A stretch of DNA of 64,000 nt, from contig CAJFCV020000004.1 in the NCBI GenBank assembly GCA_904066235.2, positions 1,488,001 to 1,552,000 of the forward strand. The letters run 5' to 3'. The position numbers and the translations under genes are program-made. The notes under the pieces are model-generated. The model made no database searches. It saw only the letters and a program-made list of their open reading frames with translations, and was not told where the DNA came from. This document shows, piece after piece, positions 56,801 through 64,000 of this stretch (positions within the stretch are counted from its first letter, which is position 1; each line of letters starts with the position of its first letter). Source of the stretch: Bursaphelenchus xylophilus. Taxonomy: Eukaryota > Nematoda > Chromadorea > Rhabditida > Aphelenchoididae.

Positions 56801-58709
56801 TTTTGAATATGCCTGATCACATTTGTCACATTTTTTGTAATAAGAGCAAATGTTTTTCTTCAGATGGTGTTCATAGCAATCCTTGTTTAAAAACTTTTTT
56901 GTACATGCGGCGCACTTCTTTTCAAAGCCATCATCCTTACAAGGAAAGTCGTTTCCTATACGACAACACTTGGTGCATTTTTTCTGGCATCTAGCTGTAT
57001 GATCGATTGATTCTCTCATCAATTTCCGACAACTGAAACATAAATTGGAGAAAGATCTGACTCCGAAGAAAGCAGTGGGACTCCATATGGAGTCGTAGTG
57101 ATTGTCGTGGTAATAAAGCATAATTGGAGTTTTTACATCCAAAATCTCATCCTTCTCCAGTTTCGGGTAACTCCATCCGTGCTCAAAAGATCTCCGATCA
57201 AAAACTATAATTTTATGTGGAGCGGCTTCTGGGTATTTTTGGTCCATGAAAGCTTCCCAGAGGCCAACCGTGAACTCGATGCTTTCCTTTCCTGTTAAAC
57301 TTGCAGCCTTAAAATGTTTGTATGCTTCTTTTAGTTCAGCACATTCTGTTGGTTTTGTAAATTTTCGAGCCTTGTACAATTTTCGTTCAGATTTTTTATG
57401 GCCCGGAAGATCCTTGGTAGTTGCAAGCCTAGAGATGTTTATGGATACAGGAAGACAATCATTCTTCTGAGTGTTAACATGGAAAATGCCTGTACTTGTC
57501 TCCAAAAAGGATCTAGTTGTCTGTCGTGTCGGGGGAGCGCCACCGATTCTGCCATATAGAACTGTTATGTTGAGTACAAAGGGTTTCCCCAACAAGCTTG
57601 GAGTTTTGGATGACTGTGCAATTTTGAATAATTTTGTGTAAAGATGTTTAGGATCGAAAACATTTCTTTTGGAGAAATGATTTAGAGGTCTCGTTAAGTT
57701 ATCGGACGATACTCTCACACCTACATACATGGCCCTTTCTGATCCTCCTCTTTCAACTAGAAATTAAATTTGATTTTTTTTTTAAAGTGTTTACCTTCTC
57801 TGAGGCACTCGTTGACTGATTGTTCTACAAGCTGATTGAAACGTTTTTCAAAATCACTCATGTTTTCACTAATGTGTATATGGTACTTTTGTTCTCTTGA
57901 GTAGCATTTAAATCTCTCTGACGTTTTAACTCGAGAGGCTCCGACACGGAAGAATTGTATTCTATAATAAAATTTTTTGACTTTTTTATACGATTATTGC
58001 ACTTACCCCCGACCTTTTTGAGGGAGAGGTCTGAAAAAATCGTCAAATTCAGGGAGGGTATCTGTGCCTCCTAAAAACCTTGCCATGTCAAAGCACGGAT
58101 CAGAAAAATTTTCCTCGTCAAGATCATCTAGAGAAATATTGGTTTCTGAGAATTCCTTGTAAAAGTCGAGATCTTCCAAAAGTTTTTGCATCATCATTTC
58201 GCGGGGATTATGTGAAGAACTCGATGGGATGTTTGAGAGATCATCACTAAAAAATGAATCAGAGAAAAAAACAAGAGATACCTTTCGAGTAGCTGCATGT
58301 ACTGCATGAGTTCTGCGGGCCCTAAGACCTTAAAGTCGGGCCTGAGAATGTCTTCAAGGGACAATGTATTATTTTGTTCTTGGGTTGTCATTTTTATTGA
58401 TTCTTCATGATTGGAGTTTGTCTGCTCTTCCATAATGGTTTCCGAGCATTGGCGAAAATTGGGAGCCGATCTATGATAATCGACGGCCGGGTCTCTTATA
58501 TTCGATAAGTCCCTCAGGGGTGTAAGACGCCTTCTCTTGGAAGGTGGATGATTGGAGTTTGTCTGCTCTTCCATAATGGTTTCCGAGCATTGGCGAAAAT
58601 TGGGAGCCGATCTATGATAATCGACGGCCGGGTCTCTTATATTCGATAAGTCCCTCAGGGGTGTAAGACGCCTTCTCTTGGAAGGTGGTTGTTCTATTTC
58701 GTTAGTCAT
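53846..58709 (-). CDS. Protein-primed family B DNA polymerase with N-terminal extension
   Basis: Exons 58282-58709, 58007-58246, 57795-57961, 55686-57756, 54609-55647, 54318-54570 and 53846-54282 join in frame (introns 35-45 bp) to 1,544 residues. Without the extension, the ATG at 57861 gives 1,288. The first 256 residues carry two 47-residue repeats with an SKRRR nuclear signal, then an acidic region. The core has a cysteine-rich, zinc-finger-like block (about 56730-57050). Exonuclease motifs follow: FDFET (near 56675), HFGGKFD (near 56400) and YGIQD (near 55970). The polymerase motifs are DIQSLYP (near 55225), KLYLNSLWGKL (near 54650) and YYDTDS, which is split by the last intron. All catalytic residues are present. 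Polintons use such polymerases for their own replication. Alternative: the extension is a separate gene ending at 58003. Confidence 0.85.
58407..58688 (-). repeat. Two identical-looking 141-bp coding repeats
   Basis: Units 58407-58547 and 58548-58688 duplicate a 47-residue segment containing PPSKRRRLTPLRDLSNIRD and ending EEQTNSNH. The period is a multiple of three and the units look identical, so the duplication is recent and keeps the frame. Confidence 0.9.
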
Positions 58710-58857
58710 CTAAAAAATTTTTTTCTTTATTAATTGAATTAAGAAAGGTACGATAATAACACGCCAACAGTTCACGAAAAATATATGATAATAAGAGGGA
58801 ATCAAAACATTGTAAATAGGTGTAAGGATAAGGGGAACATTTAACGATAAAAGGGGG

Positions 58858-59650
58858 TCAGTCGGATTTTTCTTCCTCGAAGACTTTTTCAATCTGTTTC
58901 TGTAGTTTACGAAGTGTATTCTTGCTCACATCTGTTGCCCTGTAAATGTCCATTAGTGTGTATTCTTCTCTGCACATGTAGTATAAAGTTGCAGCGATAG
59001 TTGAAAGAAGAGGATTTCTGAACATTTTTTATTTTTTAGATTGATATATGTTACCCCGTCAGCACACTTTTATTTTGAACTGTATGAACCATTTTTACTA
59101 GTTGAGCATGTCTTTTATAGGAGAGCCCTAGATAAGCGCAAAATCTGCTTGCATATTCCTCGACTCCAATCGGTTTGTTTGCATTGGCAATATTTCCGGG
59201 GATCTGTTTGAAACATTTATAGATCTTCTTTATGTTAACCGCCGACAATTCTGAGATTTCTAAAAAGGGAAAAATGAAACGCTTGGGTCATTGATAACCT
59301 TTGAAACTCCGTGGAACCCCATTTTTACGACATGTTATGTACAAGCAAGTGGCTAAAACATGTTTGTCACTAGTGTTTTTTACATAGTCTTTGATTCTGT
59401 CAAATAGGATTGAAACATCCTTTTCAATGCTTGAGGGCAGATGTCCTTTACTGGTCATCTCTTGTAATATTTTTGTATTCTCTTCAGACATTTTTGATGT
59501 AGGTGTTGTGGTATAAAAAGGCACATCATTTAAGACGTCAAAGATCCGTTCGCCGACAACGACGCCACACTCTGGGCAAATCAGATCTCCACATCTAAAA
59601 TCTTCTATCAACTCCGCCTCTGTATGAAAGGGGCACGTCAAACGCTCCAT
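58858..59650 (-). CDS. TFIIB-like transcription initiation factor, 3 exons
   Basis: Exons 59299-59650, 59055-59259 and 58858-59017 join in phase across introns of 39 and 37 bp to give 238 residues. The N-terminus has a zinc ribbon, C-P-F-H ... C-P-E-C with the TFIIB-like GDLICPECGVVVGERIFD run. A linker and a first cyclin-like repeat follow (HVLATCLYITCRKNGVPRSFKEISELS). A second repeat has the same layout (STIAATLYYMCREEYTLMDIYRATDVSKNTLRK). Both repeats end in a TLR/ELS-type helix as in TFIIB/TFB. At 238 residues it is shorter than cellular TFIIB (about 310). It is divergent to the penton gene. The expected role is recruiting RNA polymerase II to promoters, perhaps the element's own late genes. 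Confidence 0.85.
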
Positions 59651-59652
59651 GT

Positions 59653-59664
59653 CACTATAAAAAC
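59653..59664 (+). promoter_or_regulatory. TATA box of the penton-like gene
   Basis: CACTATAAAAAC, first T 37 nt before the ATG at 59693. It lies 3 nt upstream of the divergent TFIIB-like ATG. Confidence 0.65.
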
Positions 59665-59692
59665 AAAACGGTTAGTGATTTGTATGTTAGAT

Positions 59693-61186
59693 ATGCGTTC
59701 GTCATTTTTTATTGTGCTTCCCAGCAACGATCCTAGTAACACCTTTGGGAAAAATACCCCTGCTGATTTCAAAATCGTGTTGCCTAAACCCTTGACATTT
59801 GACGCCCCCTATTTATGTGGTTTACAGAGCATTGTCTATCCTCATTCATGGGCTTCTATCGGGACCTTGGATGGGCAATATATCGATCTTACAACTGCTT
59901 ACGCAATCTTGAGAATACACATCCCTAAAGGGAGTTTTAATACAATTGAGAGTTTGGTGACATATTTGAATTCGGTGGTTCAAGAAGAGCTTGAGAAGGG
60001 AGAGGGGCGTCGTAAAAGAAATGCTCCGGAAGAGCCAAAGGTTTTAAAAAAGGGTAAAAAGATGGATGTCGCATTAAAGAAGTCTGTGAAGACTGATGAG
60101 GGAAATCCAATCCCTTTGACAAAAGCCGCGGTACAAAATGTTTCTCTTCCAAACGTTTCTAATACTAATATTGCTGATGTTGGTACTAGAAATAATCCGG
60201 GGGGTATTCGAAATACTACTAGAGATACTGCTAAAAGTACTACATTTCCTCATGGTGCTGCTCAACCTAGCCCTTTGCCTCCTTCTAATCCGCCTGTTTT
60301 ACAACCGTCTACTCTTAGCAATCCAATTACTACTAGCATAGCTACTCCATCTACAACAACACTAACAGGGGCACAACATACCGCTCCCTCTGCATCCTCA
60401 AAGGCCTCGTCATCACACCTTTCCAATAATATACAAAAAGGCAATTTATCTCTCGAAAATGAAAAAAAGGCCCCGAATAACAACAACTCCCAATCTGCCA
60501 AGAACAAAAGCGGCGCGACCTCCTTCTCCCCGGTTTCGACCGACCATCTGCCTACGCACAATCCTGCGATTGGTTTTATGGATGTTGAGTATCCCAGAAT
60601 GTCACGCCCCCTTGCCCTGGTTGGCACGAGACGTATTGAGACTGAACCTTTGAAGGTCCCCGTCTATGAATTGAACCGCCCTCATAAAACGGTGAAAGAG
60701 CCAATCAAAGCAATGTATAACCTGAGACCTTTAAGATCTTCCGATTTCGCAATATTATACGACAAGAAAATTCAGCGTGTGAAAACACATGTTAATCATG
60801 AAGTAGTGGGGAAGATTGAGTTCTCACCCCAATTAAAGTACACTCTAGGGTTTTCGGATTATGGGGAAATTGTAAACGAAACTGTCGCTCCATTCTCTCC
60901 TGATCTCAGTGGTGGCATCAAGAACCTAGCCGTATACGTTGACGATTTAGTTGAACAGGTTATTGTCGGCAGTTTTCAAACACCTATGCTTCGTATGGTT
61001 ACAGTAAAAGGCAAACCGGGGGATGTTGTGGAACAGATTTACGATCAACCGTTAATGATACCTGTTAGAGCAAGGGAGATCTCTGTATTACATGTTCAAA
61101 TTAGAACTCTAGATGGACGTTTATGCCCTTTTGATTATGGCATTACTTGTTTAACTTTATGTTTCAAACCTCTGGCGGTTTTTTAA
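59693..61186 (+). CDS. Penton-like minor capsid protein with a long inserted low-complexity region
   Basis: 497 residues from the ATG at 59693. An in-frame ATG at 59624 overlaps the TFIIB-like gene and the TATA box and is rejected. The N-terminus (SSFFIVLPSNDPSNTFGKNT, then FKIVLPKPL and LQSIVYPHSWASI) matches the Polinton minor capsid/penton pattern. So does the C-terminus (NLAVYVDDLVEQVIVGS, LRMVTVKG, RTLDGRLCPFDYG). Between about residues 100 and 288 is an insert, first basic and then rich in Ser, Thr, Pro, Asn and Ala, likely disordered and exposed. Penton proteins occupy the capsid vertices. The insert could be a surface or attachment domain, by inference. Confidence 0.85.
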   Translation: MRSSFFIVLPSNDPSNTFGKNTPADFKIVLPKPLTFDAPYLCGLQSIVYPHSWASIGTLDGQYIDLTTAYAILRIHIPKGSFNTIESLVTYLNSVVQEELEKGEGRRKRNAPEEPKVLKKGKKMDVALKKSVKTDEGNPIPLTKAAVQNVSLPNVSNTNIADVGTRNNPGGIRNTTRDTAKSTTFPHGAAQPSPLPPSNPPVLQPSTLSNPITTSIATPSTTTLTGAQHTAPSASSKASSSHLSNNIQKGNLSLENEKKAPNNNNSQSAKNKSGATSFSPVSTDHLPTHNPAIGFMDVEYPRMSRPLALVGTRRIETEPLKVPVYELNRPHKTVKEPIKAMYNLRPLRSSDFAILYDKKIQRVKTHVNHEVVGKIEFSPQLKYTLGFSDYGEIVNETVAPFSPDLSGGIKNLAVYVDDLVEQVIVGSFQTPMLRMVTVKGKPGDVVEQIYDQPLMIPVRAREISVLHVQIRTLDGRLCPFDYGITCLTLCFKPLAVF

Positions 61187-61188
61187 AT

Positions 61189-61559
61189 TTATTGTTTAAT
61201 AAATAATAATTGCAAGTTAAAGGGAGTATTCGTGAAAGTTCTCGTACAGCTGTAAGCATGACAAAAGGCTCTAATAACATCTGAAGGCTTGAAATCTTTT
61301 AATGGCAATGCCTCCACCTTAAACTCATCGAGATCCATCTCCCCAGAAATGTGCATAGTAATGTAATTGAAACCTATAACAATATGATAATTCAAGTTAG
61401 TCTCCAACCTTTTGAGTATCTGTCTACAAGTTCTTTTACAAGCCTTTCAATATTTCGAACAGTTGCATTCCGGGGTTTCTTTGTCTCGTACGAAGCAGAA
61501 TATGAAAAATAGTTACCGATTGAACTTTCTGATGTTGAGGTACAGTTAAACAACTCCAT
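61189..61559 (-). CDS. Unidentified 111-residue protein, 2 exons
   Basis: Exons 61409-61559 and 61189-61373 join across a 35-bp intron in phase. The N-terminus is Ser/Thr-rich. A basic helix (RNIERLVKELVDRYSKG) and a segment with DLDEFKVEALPLKDFKPSDVI follow. No signal peptide, membrane segment or known motif is seen. A strong TATA box 40 nt upstream places it with the virion/late-type genes. It is convergent with the penton gene and divergent from the integrase. Confidence 0.6.
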
Positions 61560-61574
61560 GATAATATTTTTTCT

Positions 61575-61586
61575 ACTATAAAAAAG
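61575..61586 (+). promoter_or_regulatory. TATA box of the integrase gene
   Basis: ACTATAAAAAAG, first T 36 nt before the ATG at 61613. Confidence 0.6.
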
Positions 61587-61589
61587 AAA

Positions 61590-61602
61590 CATTTATATAC
61601 TG
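61590..61602 (-). promoter_or_regulatory. TATA box of the 111-residue gene
   Basis: CAGTATATAAATG on the minus strand, first T 40 nt before the ATG at 61559. The sequence is nearly the same as the box of the major capsid gene. Confidence 0.65.
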
Positions 61603-61612
61603 TGCACAGATC

Positions 61613-62644
61613 ATGAGCATTTTAAAAAGCTTTCGTGATCTAGACGATCCCTCTGCATACACAGGGCCTTCTCGTTTGGCAAAAACAAAGAAGCTAAAAT
61701 ACGAAGATGTTCGGCGGATCTTGGCACGTGATTTTTCGTATAGTCTCCATAAACCGAGACGTCGAAGATTCAATCGTTTGAAGACTATCCCCTCAGGGTT
61801 CATGACGGATGTGCAAATGGATTTGGCGGACTTTCAGGCTCTTTCAAAATACAACAAGGGCTACAAATATTGTTTATTGGGGGTTGACGTAATGTCGCGC
61901 AGGTTCTTTGCTTGTCCTGTTCTCTCCAAAAAGTCTTCGGATATGCTCAAAGCATTCGAATGTATGTTCAGAAAAATGCCGCAAATCCCCCAGGTGATTT
62001 TTACGGATAAGGGCAAAGAGTTTGTTGCCAAAGATGTCAAAAACTTTTTGGATTCAAAAAACTTGGAGCTTCGCCATGGAGAAAACGCGGAGATCAAAGC
62101 AGCAGTTGCAGAGAGAGGAATTAGAACTTTAAAATCTCGTTTATACAAATACTTTTCCGCACAAAACACTTTGAATTGGATTGGTGTGCTGGACAAGTTT
62201 ATTAACGCCATCAACAATACTGTGTGTAGGAGCACAGGCTTGAAACCTAAGGATATTAATAGCTCAAACTGGTTCGAAATTTGGAAAAAAATTTATCAAT
62301 CTGATTCCCCAAAAGCCAAAGAGCCCAAGTTCAAGGTGGGGGATTGGGTCAGGATTTCACGGCAGGCCGGGGACTTTGATAAGGGCTACTGGAATACCTT
62401 TACAGATGAAATTTTCAAGATTACAAAAATTAATAGAACTAACCCCATTACTTTTGAACTTGTTGACTCGGAAGGCGAACCGATTGAGGGCCGATTTTAC
62501 ACCGAAGAACTTTCGCTGACTTCTGAAGATACTGAATATCGAATCGAAAAGATTCTCAAAACACGATTGCGTAAGGGCATTAAAGAAGGGTTTGTCAAAT
62601 GGATTGGATTTCCCTCATCAAAAAATTCTTGGGTTCAGCTATAA
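61613..62644 (+). CDS. Retroviral-type DDE integrase with C-terminal chromodomain
   Basis: Single exon, 343 residues. The N-terminal part is basic, with a FSYSLHKPRRRRFNR segment as in Polinton integrases. The catalytic triad is visible: D in VQMDLADF (about residue 68), D in VIFTDKGKEF (about 139) and E in NAEIKAAVAERGIRTLK (about residue 160). A linker with FKVGDWVRIS follows, and a chromodomain at the C-terminus (YRIEKILKTR...GFVKWIGFPSSKNSWV). This enzyme joins element ends to host DNA, and the chromodomain may guide target choice. No lesion is seen. Confidence 0.93.
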   Translation: MSILKSFRDLDDPSAYTGPSRLAKTKKLKYEDVRRILARDFSYSLHKPRRRRFNRLKTIPSGFMTDVQMDLADFQALSKYNKGYKYCLLGVDVMSRRFFACPVLSKKSSDMLKAFECMFRKMPQIPQVIFTDKGKEFVAKDVKNFLDSKNLELRHGENAEIKAAVAERGIRTLKSRLYKYFSAQNTLNWIGVLDKFINAINNTVCRSTGLKPKDINSSNWFEIWKKIYQSDSPKAKEPKFKVGDWVRISRQAGDFDKGYWNTFTDEIFKITKINRTNPITFELVDSEGEPIEGRFYTEELSLTSEDTEYRIEKILKTRLRKGIKEGFVKWIGFPSSKNSWVQL

Positions 62645-62712
62645 TTCCAAATTTACAAAAGTATGTTTATTTATAGCACGATTCCTTAAAAAAATATATA
62701 TATATATGACAA

Positions 62713-63553
62713 TTAAAGTTTTCTCTGCTTCAGAGGCATTTTCGCTCTTTTCGGTGTGACATTTTCCTTGTTTTTCTCATCGTAGTCCGGGAGTTTATTT
62801 ACGTAATGGGGAAAGACGACTTCAGTCATCTTCCATTCGCCATTTATACATTGGCAGTTCAATTGACGAGAGAAATTTTTGATTCCCAGAACCGTGATCA
62901 TAGAATTCGGAGTTATTTTGTGATGCACATCGTCGGCATTATGAGGAAATTTCTCCACATTTTTAAGATCATAAACATGTCCTTCTCGTAGAGGCGAGAA
63001 CTTTGAGACGTTATTATGTGCATTTACATATATTACAATCGGTCTTTTGAACATGTCAGCTCCATTTATTACCATATCCGGACCTCCGTCAGCAGGTCTG
63101 TTGTTCTTCCAAATTCTCAGAATGATAACCGTCTCCGTATTCCTAAAAATCTTGTATTATACAAATCGTAACTTACTTATCTTCTTGACGTGCTTTTTGG
63201 CACATTTCATAAAACTCGCTTCTCTTTGTGGTTCCTCCAAGATGTTTTACAACAGTAGTGTCATCAACAAAAATTACCTTTTCGGCCAAATTTTTCTGGA
63301 CCTCTGTATTATCCAGCTTCAGAAGTGTGCCCGGATATATTGCCTCACCTCCCATATTAAAATCAGGGAACGGCCATTCTAAAGTGATGTGATTGTTAAA
63401 GCAATCAGTTGCACAAATTGTCCTGGACTCCTCGCTGTTGAAGGTCTTGAGGACCTGGACGACTACAGTTTTGGATGTTGTCGTATCCATCATTGGGTTG
63501 ATCAGAAAAGAGGCGCGCGTCCTCTCTTCCTCCGTCATAATAGGCGCAGCCAT
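62713..63553 (-). CDS. Unidentified 268-residue protein, 2 exons
   Basis: Exons 63177-63553 and 62713-63142 join across a 34-bp GT-AG intron in phase. The ATG at 63553 is preferred over one at 63577 because the latter lies within a palindrome. The protein is mostly beta-like and soluble, with [15 protein letters not shown] and [14 protein letters not shown] lysine-rich tail closes it ([12 protein letters not shown]). OB-fold-like ssDNA binding is one possibility, but I cannot support it from motifs. It has no late-type TATA box and is divergent to the gene at 63643. Confidence 0.6.
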
Positions 63554-63557
63554 ATCG

Positions 63558-63605
63558 CGAGGAGACAAAATAAGCAAATGAGGTCATTTGCTTATTTTCG
63601 CCTCG
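63558..63605. promoter_or_regulatory. Perfect 15-bp inverted repeat between divergent genes
   Basis: AAAATAAGCAAATGA (63567-63581), spacer GG, then TCATTTGCTTATTTT (63584-63598). An outer CGAGG/CCTCG pair adds to it. It sits between the starts at 63553 (minus) and 63643 (plus), where an operator or cruciform would affect both genes. Confidence 0.65.
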
Positions 63606-63642
63606 TGGAGTTTAGCCCCAATCTTTTTCTAGCTCCGCCCTC

Positions 63643-64000
63643 ATGATTTCGATTACCCTTAACGAATATATCCGGAAGACATACGCCGTGTCCATTGATG
63701 GGGTCGATATCAATACTTTGAAGTTAATAAATTTTAGTGTAAGTTTTTAATATCATATATTTTATGTTTTTTTTTTTTAGAATTTTTACATGAAATTCCG
63801 TGGGCGTAAGATTTGTCGTCTGAAACCTGTTCAAAGCAAATGCGGTGAGAAGCTGTGGTTCTTTTCGCTGTACGATAAAGATGATGGATGTGAGAGCGAC
63901 ACTAGATGTCTCTTTGACGGAGATGAAATTCAAATTTATTTAACACCTGTTACCAAACGTCACACTGAAGTCCCTCAATCTGATCTTATTTTTTATACAA
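63643..64000 (+). CDS. Unidentified gene, 2+ exons, cut by the window edge
   Basis: Exon 1 is 63643-63738 and exon 2 begins at 63781. They join at phase 0 across a 42-bp intron ending in a T-run plus AG. At least 105 residues are seen, starting MISITLNEYIRKTY. The rest includes RGRKICRLKPVQ and a CGEKLWFFSLYDKDDG segment with an acidic loop. No known motif. No TATA box is seen at the usual distance, so it belongs with the non-late group. The 3' end lies outside the window. Confidence 0.6.

Larger units (their letters stand above)
46207..64000. mobile_element. Maverick/Polinton giant transposon, continues beyond the window
   Basis: The region encodes the hallmark set: family B polymerase, DDE integrase, packaging ATPase, adenain-like protease, double-jelly-roll major capsid and penton-like minor capsid. 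About a dozen accessory genes accompany them. Mavericks have long terminal inverted repeats and 6-bp duplications. Neither end can be proven here because the right end lies outside; the left end is somewhere between 45142 and about 46207. Gene density, short intergenic spaces and promoters set it apart from the DNA to the left. The core frames are intact. Confidence 0.93.

Noticed and set aside
57858..58046. Alternative third exon ending in a TGA that overlaps the polymerase ATG
   Set aside because: It would need the donor one base earlier (GGTAAG read as a non-GT donor). With the proper GT donor the exon is in the polymerase frame instead.
59624..59692. Upstream in-frame ATG for the penton-like gene
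   Set aside because: It lies within the divergent TFIIB-like coding region and upstream of the TATA box. The conserved N-terminal pattern begins right after the ATG at 59693.
60262..60627. 121-residue minus-strand frame in the penton gene insert
   Set aside because: It overlaps a well-supported gene and arises from the low-complexity insert.

Overview
The window looks like nematode nuclear DNA, most like Caenorhabditis. It is AT-rich with very short GT-AG introns and TTTTCAG-type acceptors, and it is packed with small non-autonomous DNA transposons. The species cannot be named from this sequence alone. I see no bacterial operons, rRNA or CRISPR array.

From 1 to about 45.2 kb the window is almost entirely transposon-derived. 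Recognisable families are: (i) a TA-flanked MITE ending in CAGTCTGTCGGGAAAATAAT; (ii) Tc4/Tc5-like elements ending in CA(A/G)GGGAAGT with TNA target duplications; (iii) Tc1/mariner-type palindromic MITEs starting TACAGTGACGGACCTGATCC; (iv) a MITE ending near TAGTCCGTTCGTAAAGTCGC; (v) a 225-bp MITE with CACGTCAAACTGAG ends and GC-rich 5-bp duplications (Transib-like); (vi) hAT-type MITEs with 8-bp duplications; (vii) a mariner-like element with 384-bp inverted ends (32972-34360); (viii) a solo LTR (7349-7554); and (ix) three 2.37-kb Helitron-like elements, two in tandem (19349-24098) and one inverted (42774-45141). Nested insertions give a relative order of events. The only convincing host gene is at 25499-27563. 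It has four exons and encodes a small secreted cysteine-rich precursor, and its last intron holds three MITEs.

From about 46.2 kb to the right edge the DNA changes character and becomes dense with genes. It is a largely intact Maverick/Polinton, a virus-like giant transposon, that runs off the window at 64000. It encodes a double-jelly-roll major capsid protein, a penton-like minor capsid protein, a packaging ATPase, an adenovirus-type cysteine protease, a protein-primed family B DNA polymerase and a DDE integrase with a C-terminal chromodomain. It also encodes two small single-pass membrane proteins, several unidentified proteins and a complete TFIIB-like transcription factor. The core genes have no frameshifts or internal stops once 34-45-bp introns are removed.

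How the Maverick genes may work together: eight gene starts in the virion/integrase set have a (G/C)TATAAA- or GTATATAAA-type box (GTATTTAA at the ATPase) whose first T lies 36-40 nt before the ATG. The polymerase, TFIIB-like and other non-structural genes lack it. This suggests an early/late expression scheme in which the element's own TFIIB-like factor reads late TATA promoters. The promoter layout is seen in the sequence; the regulatory link is inference.
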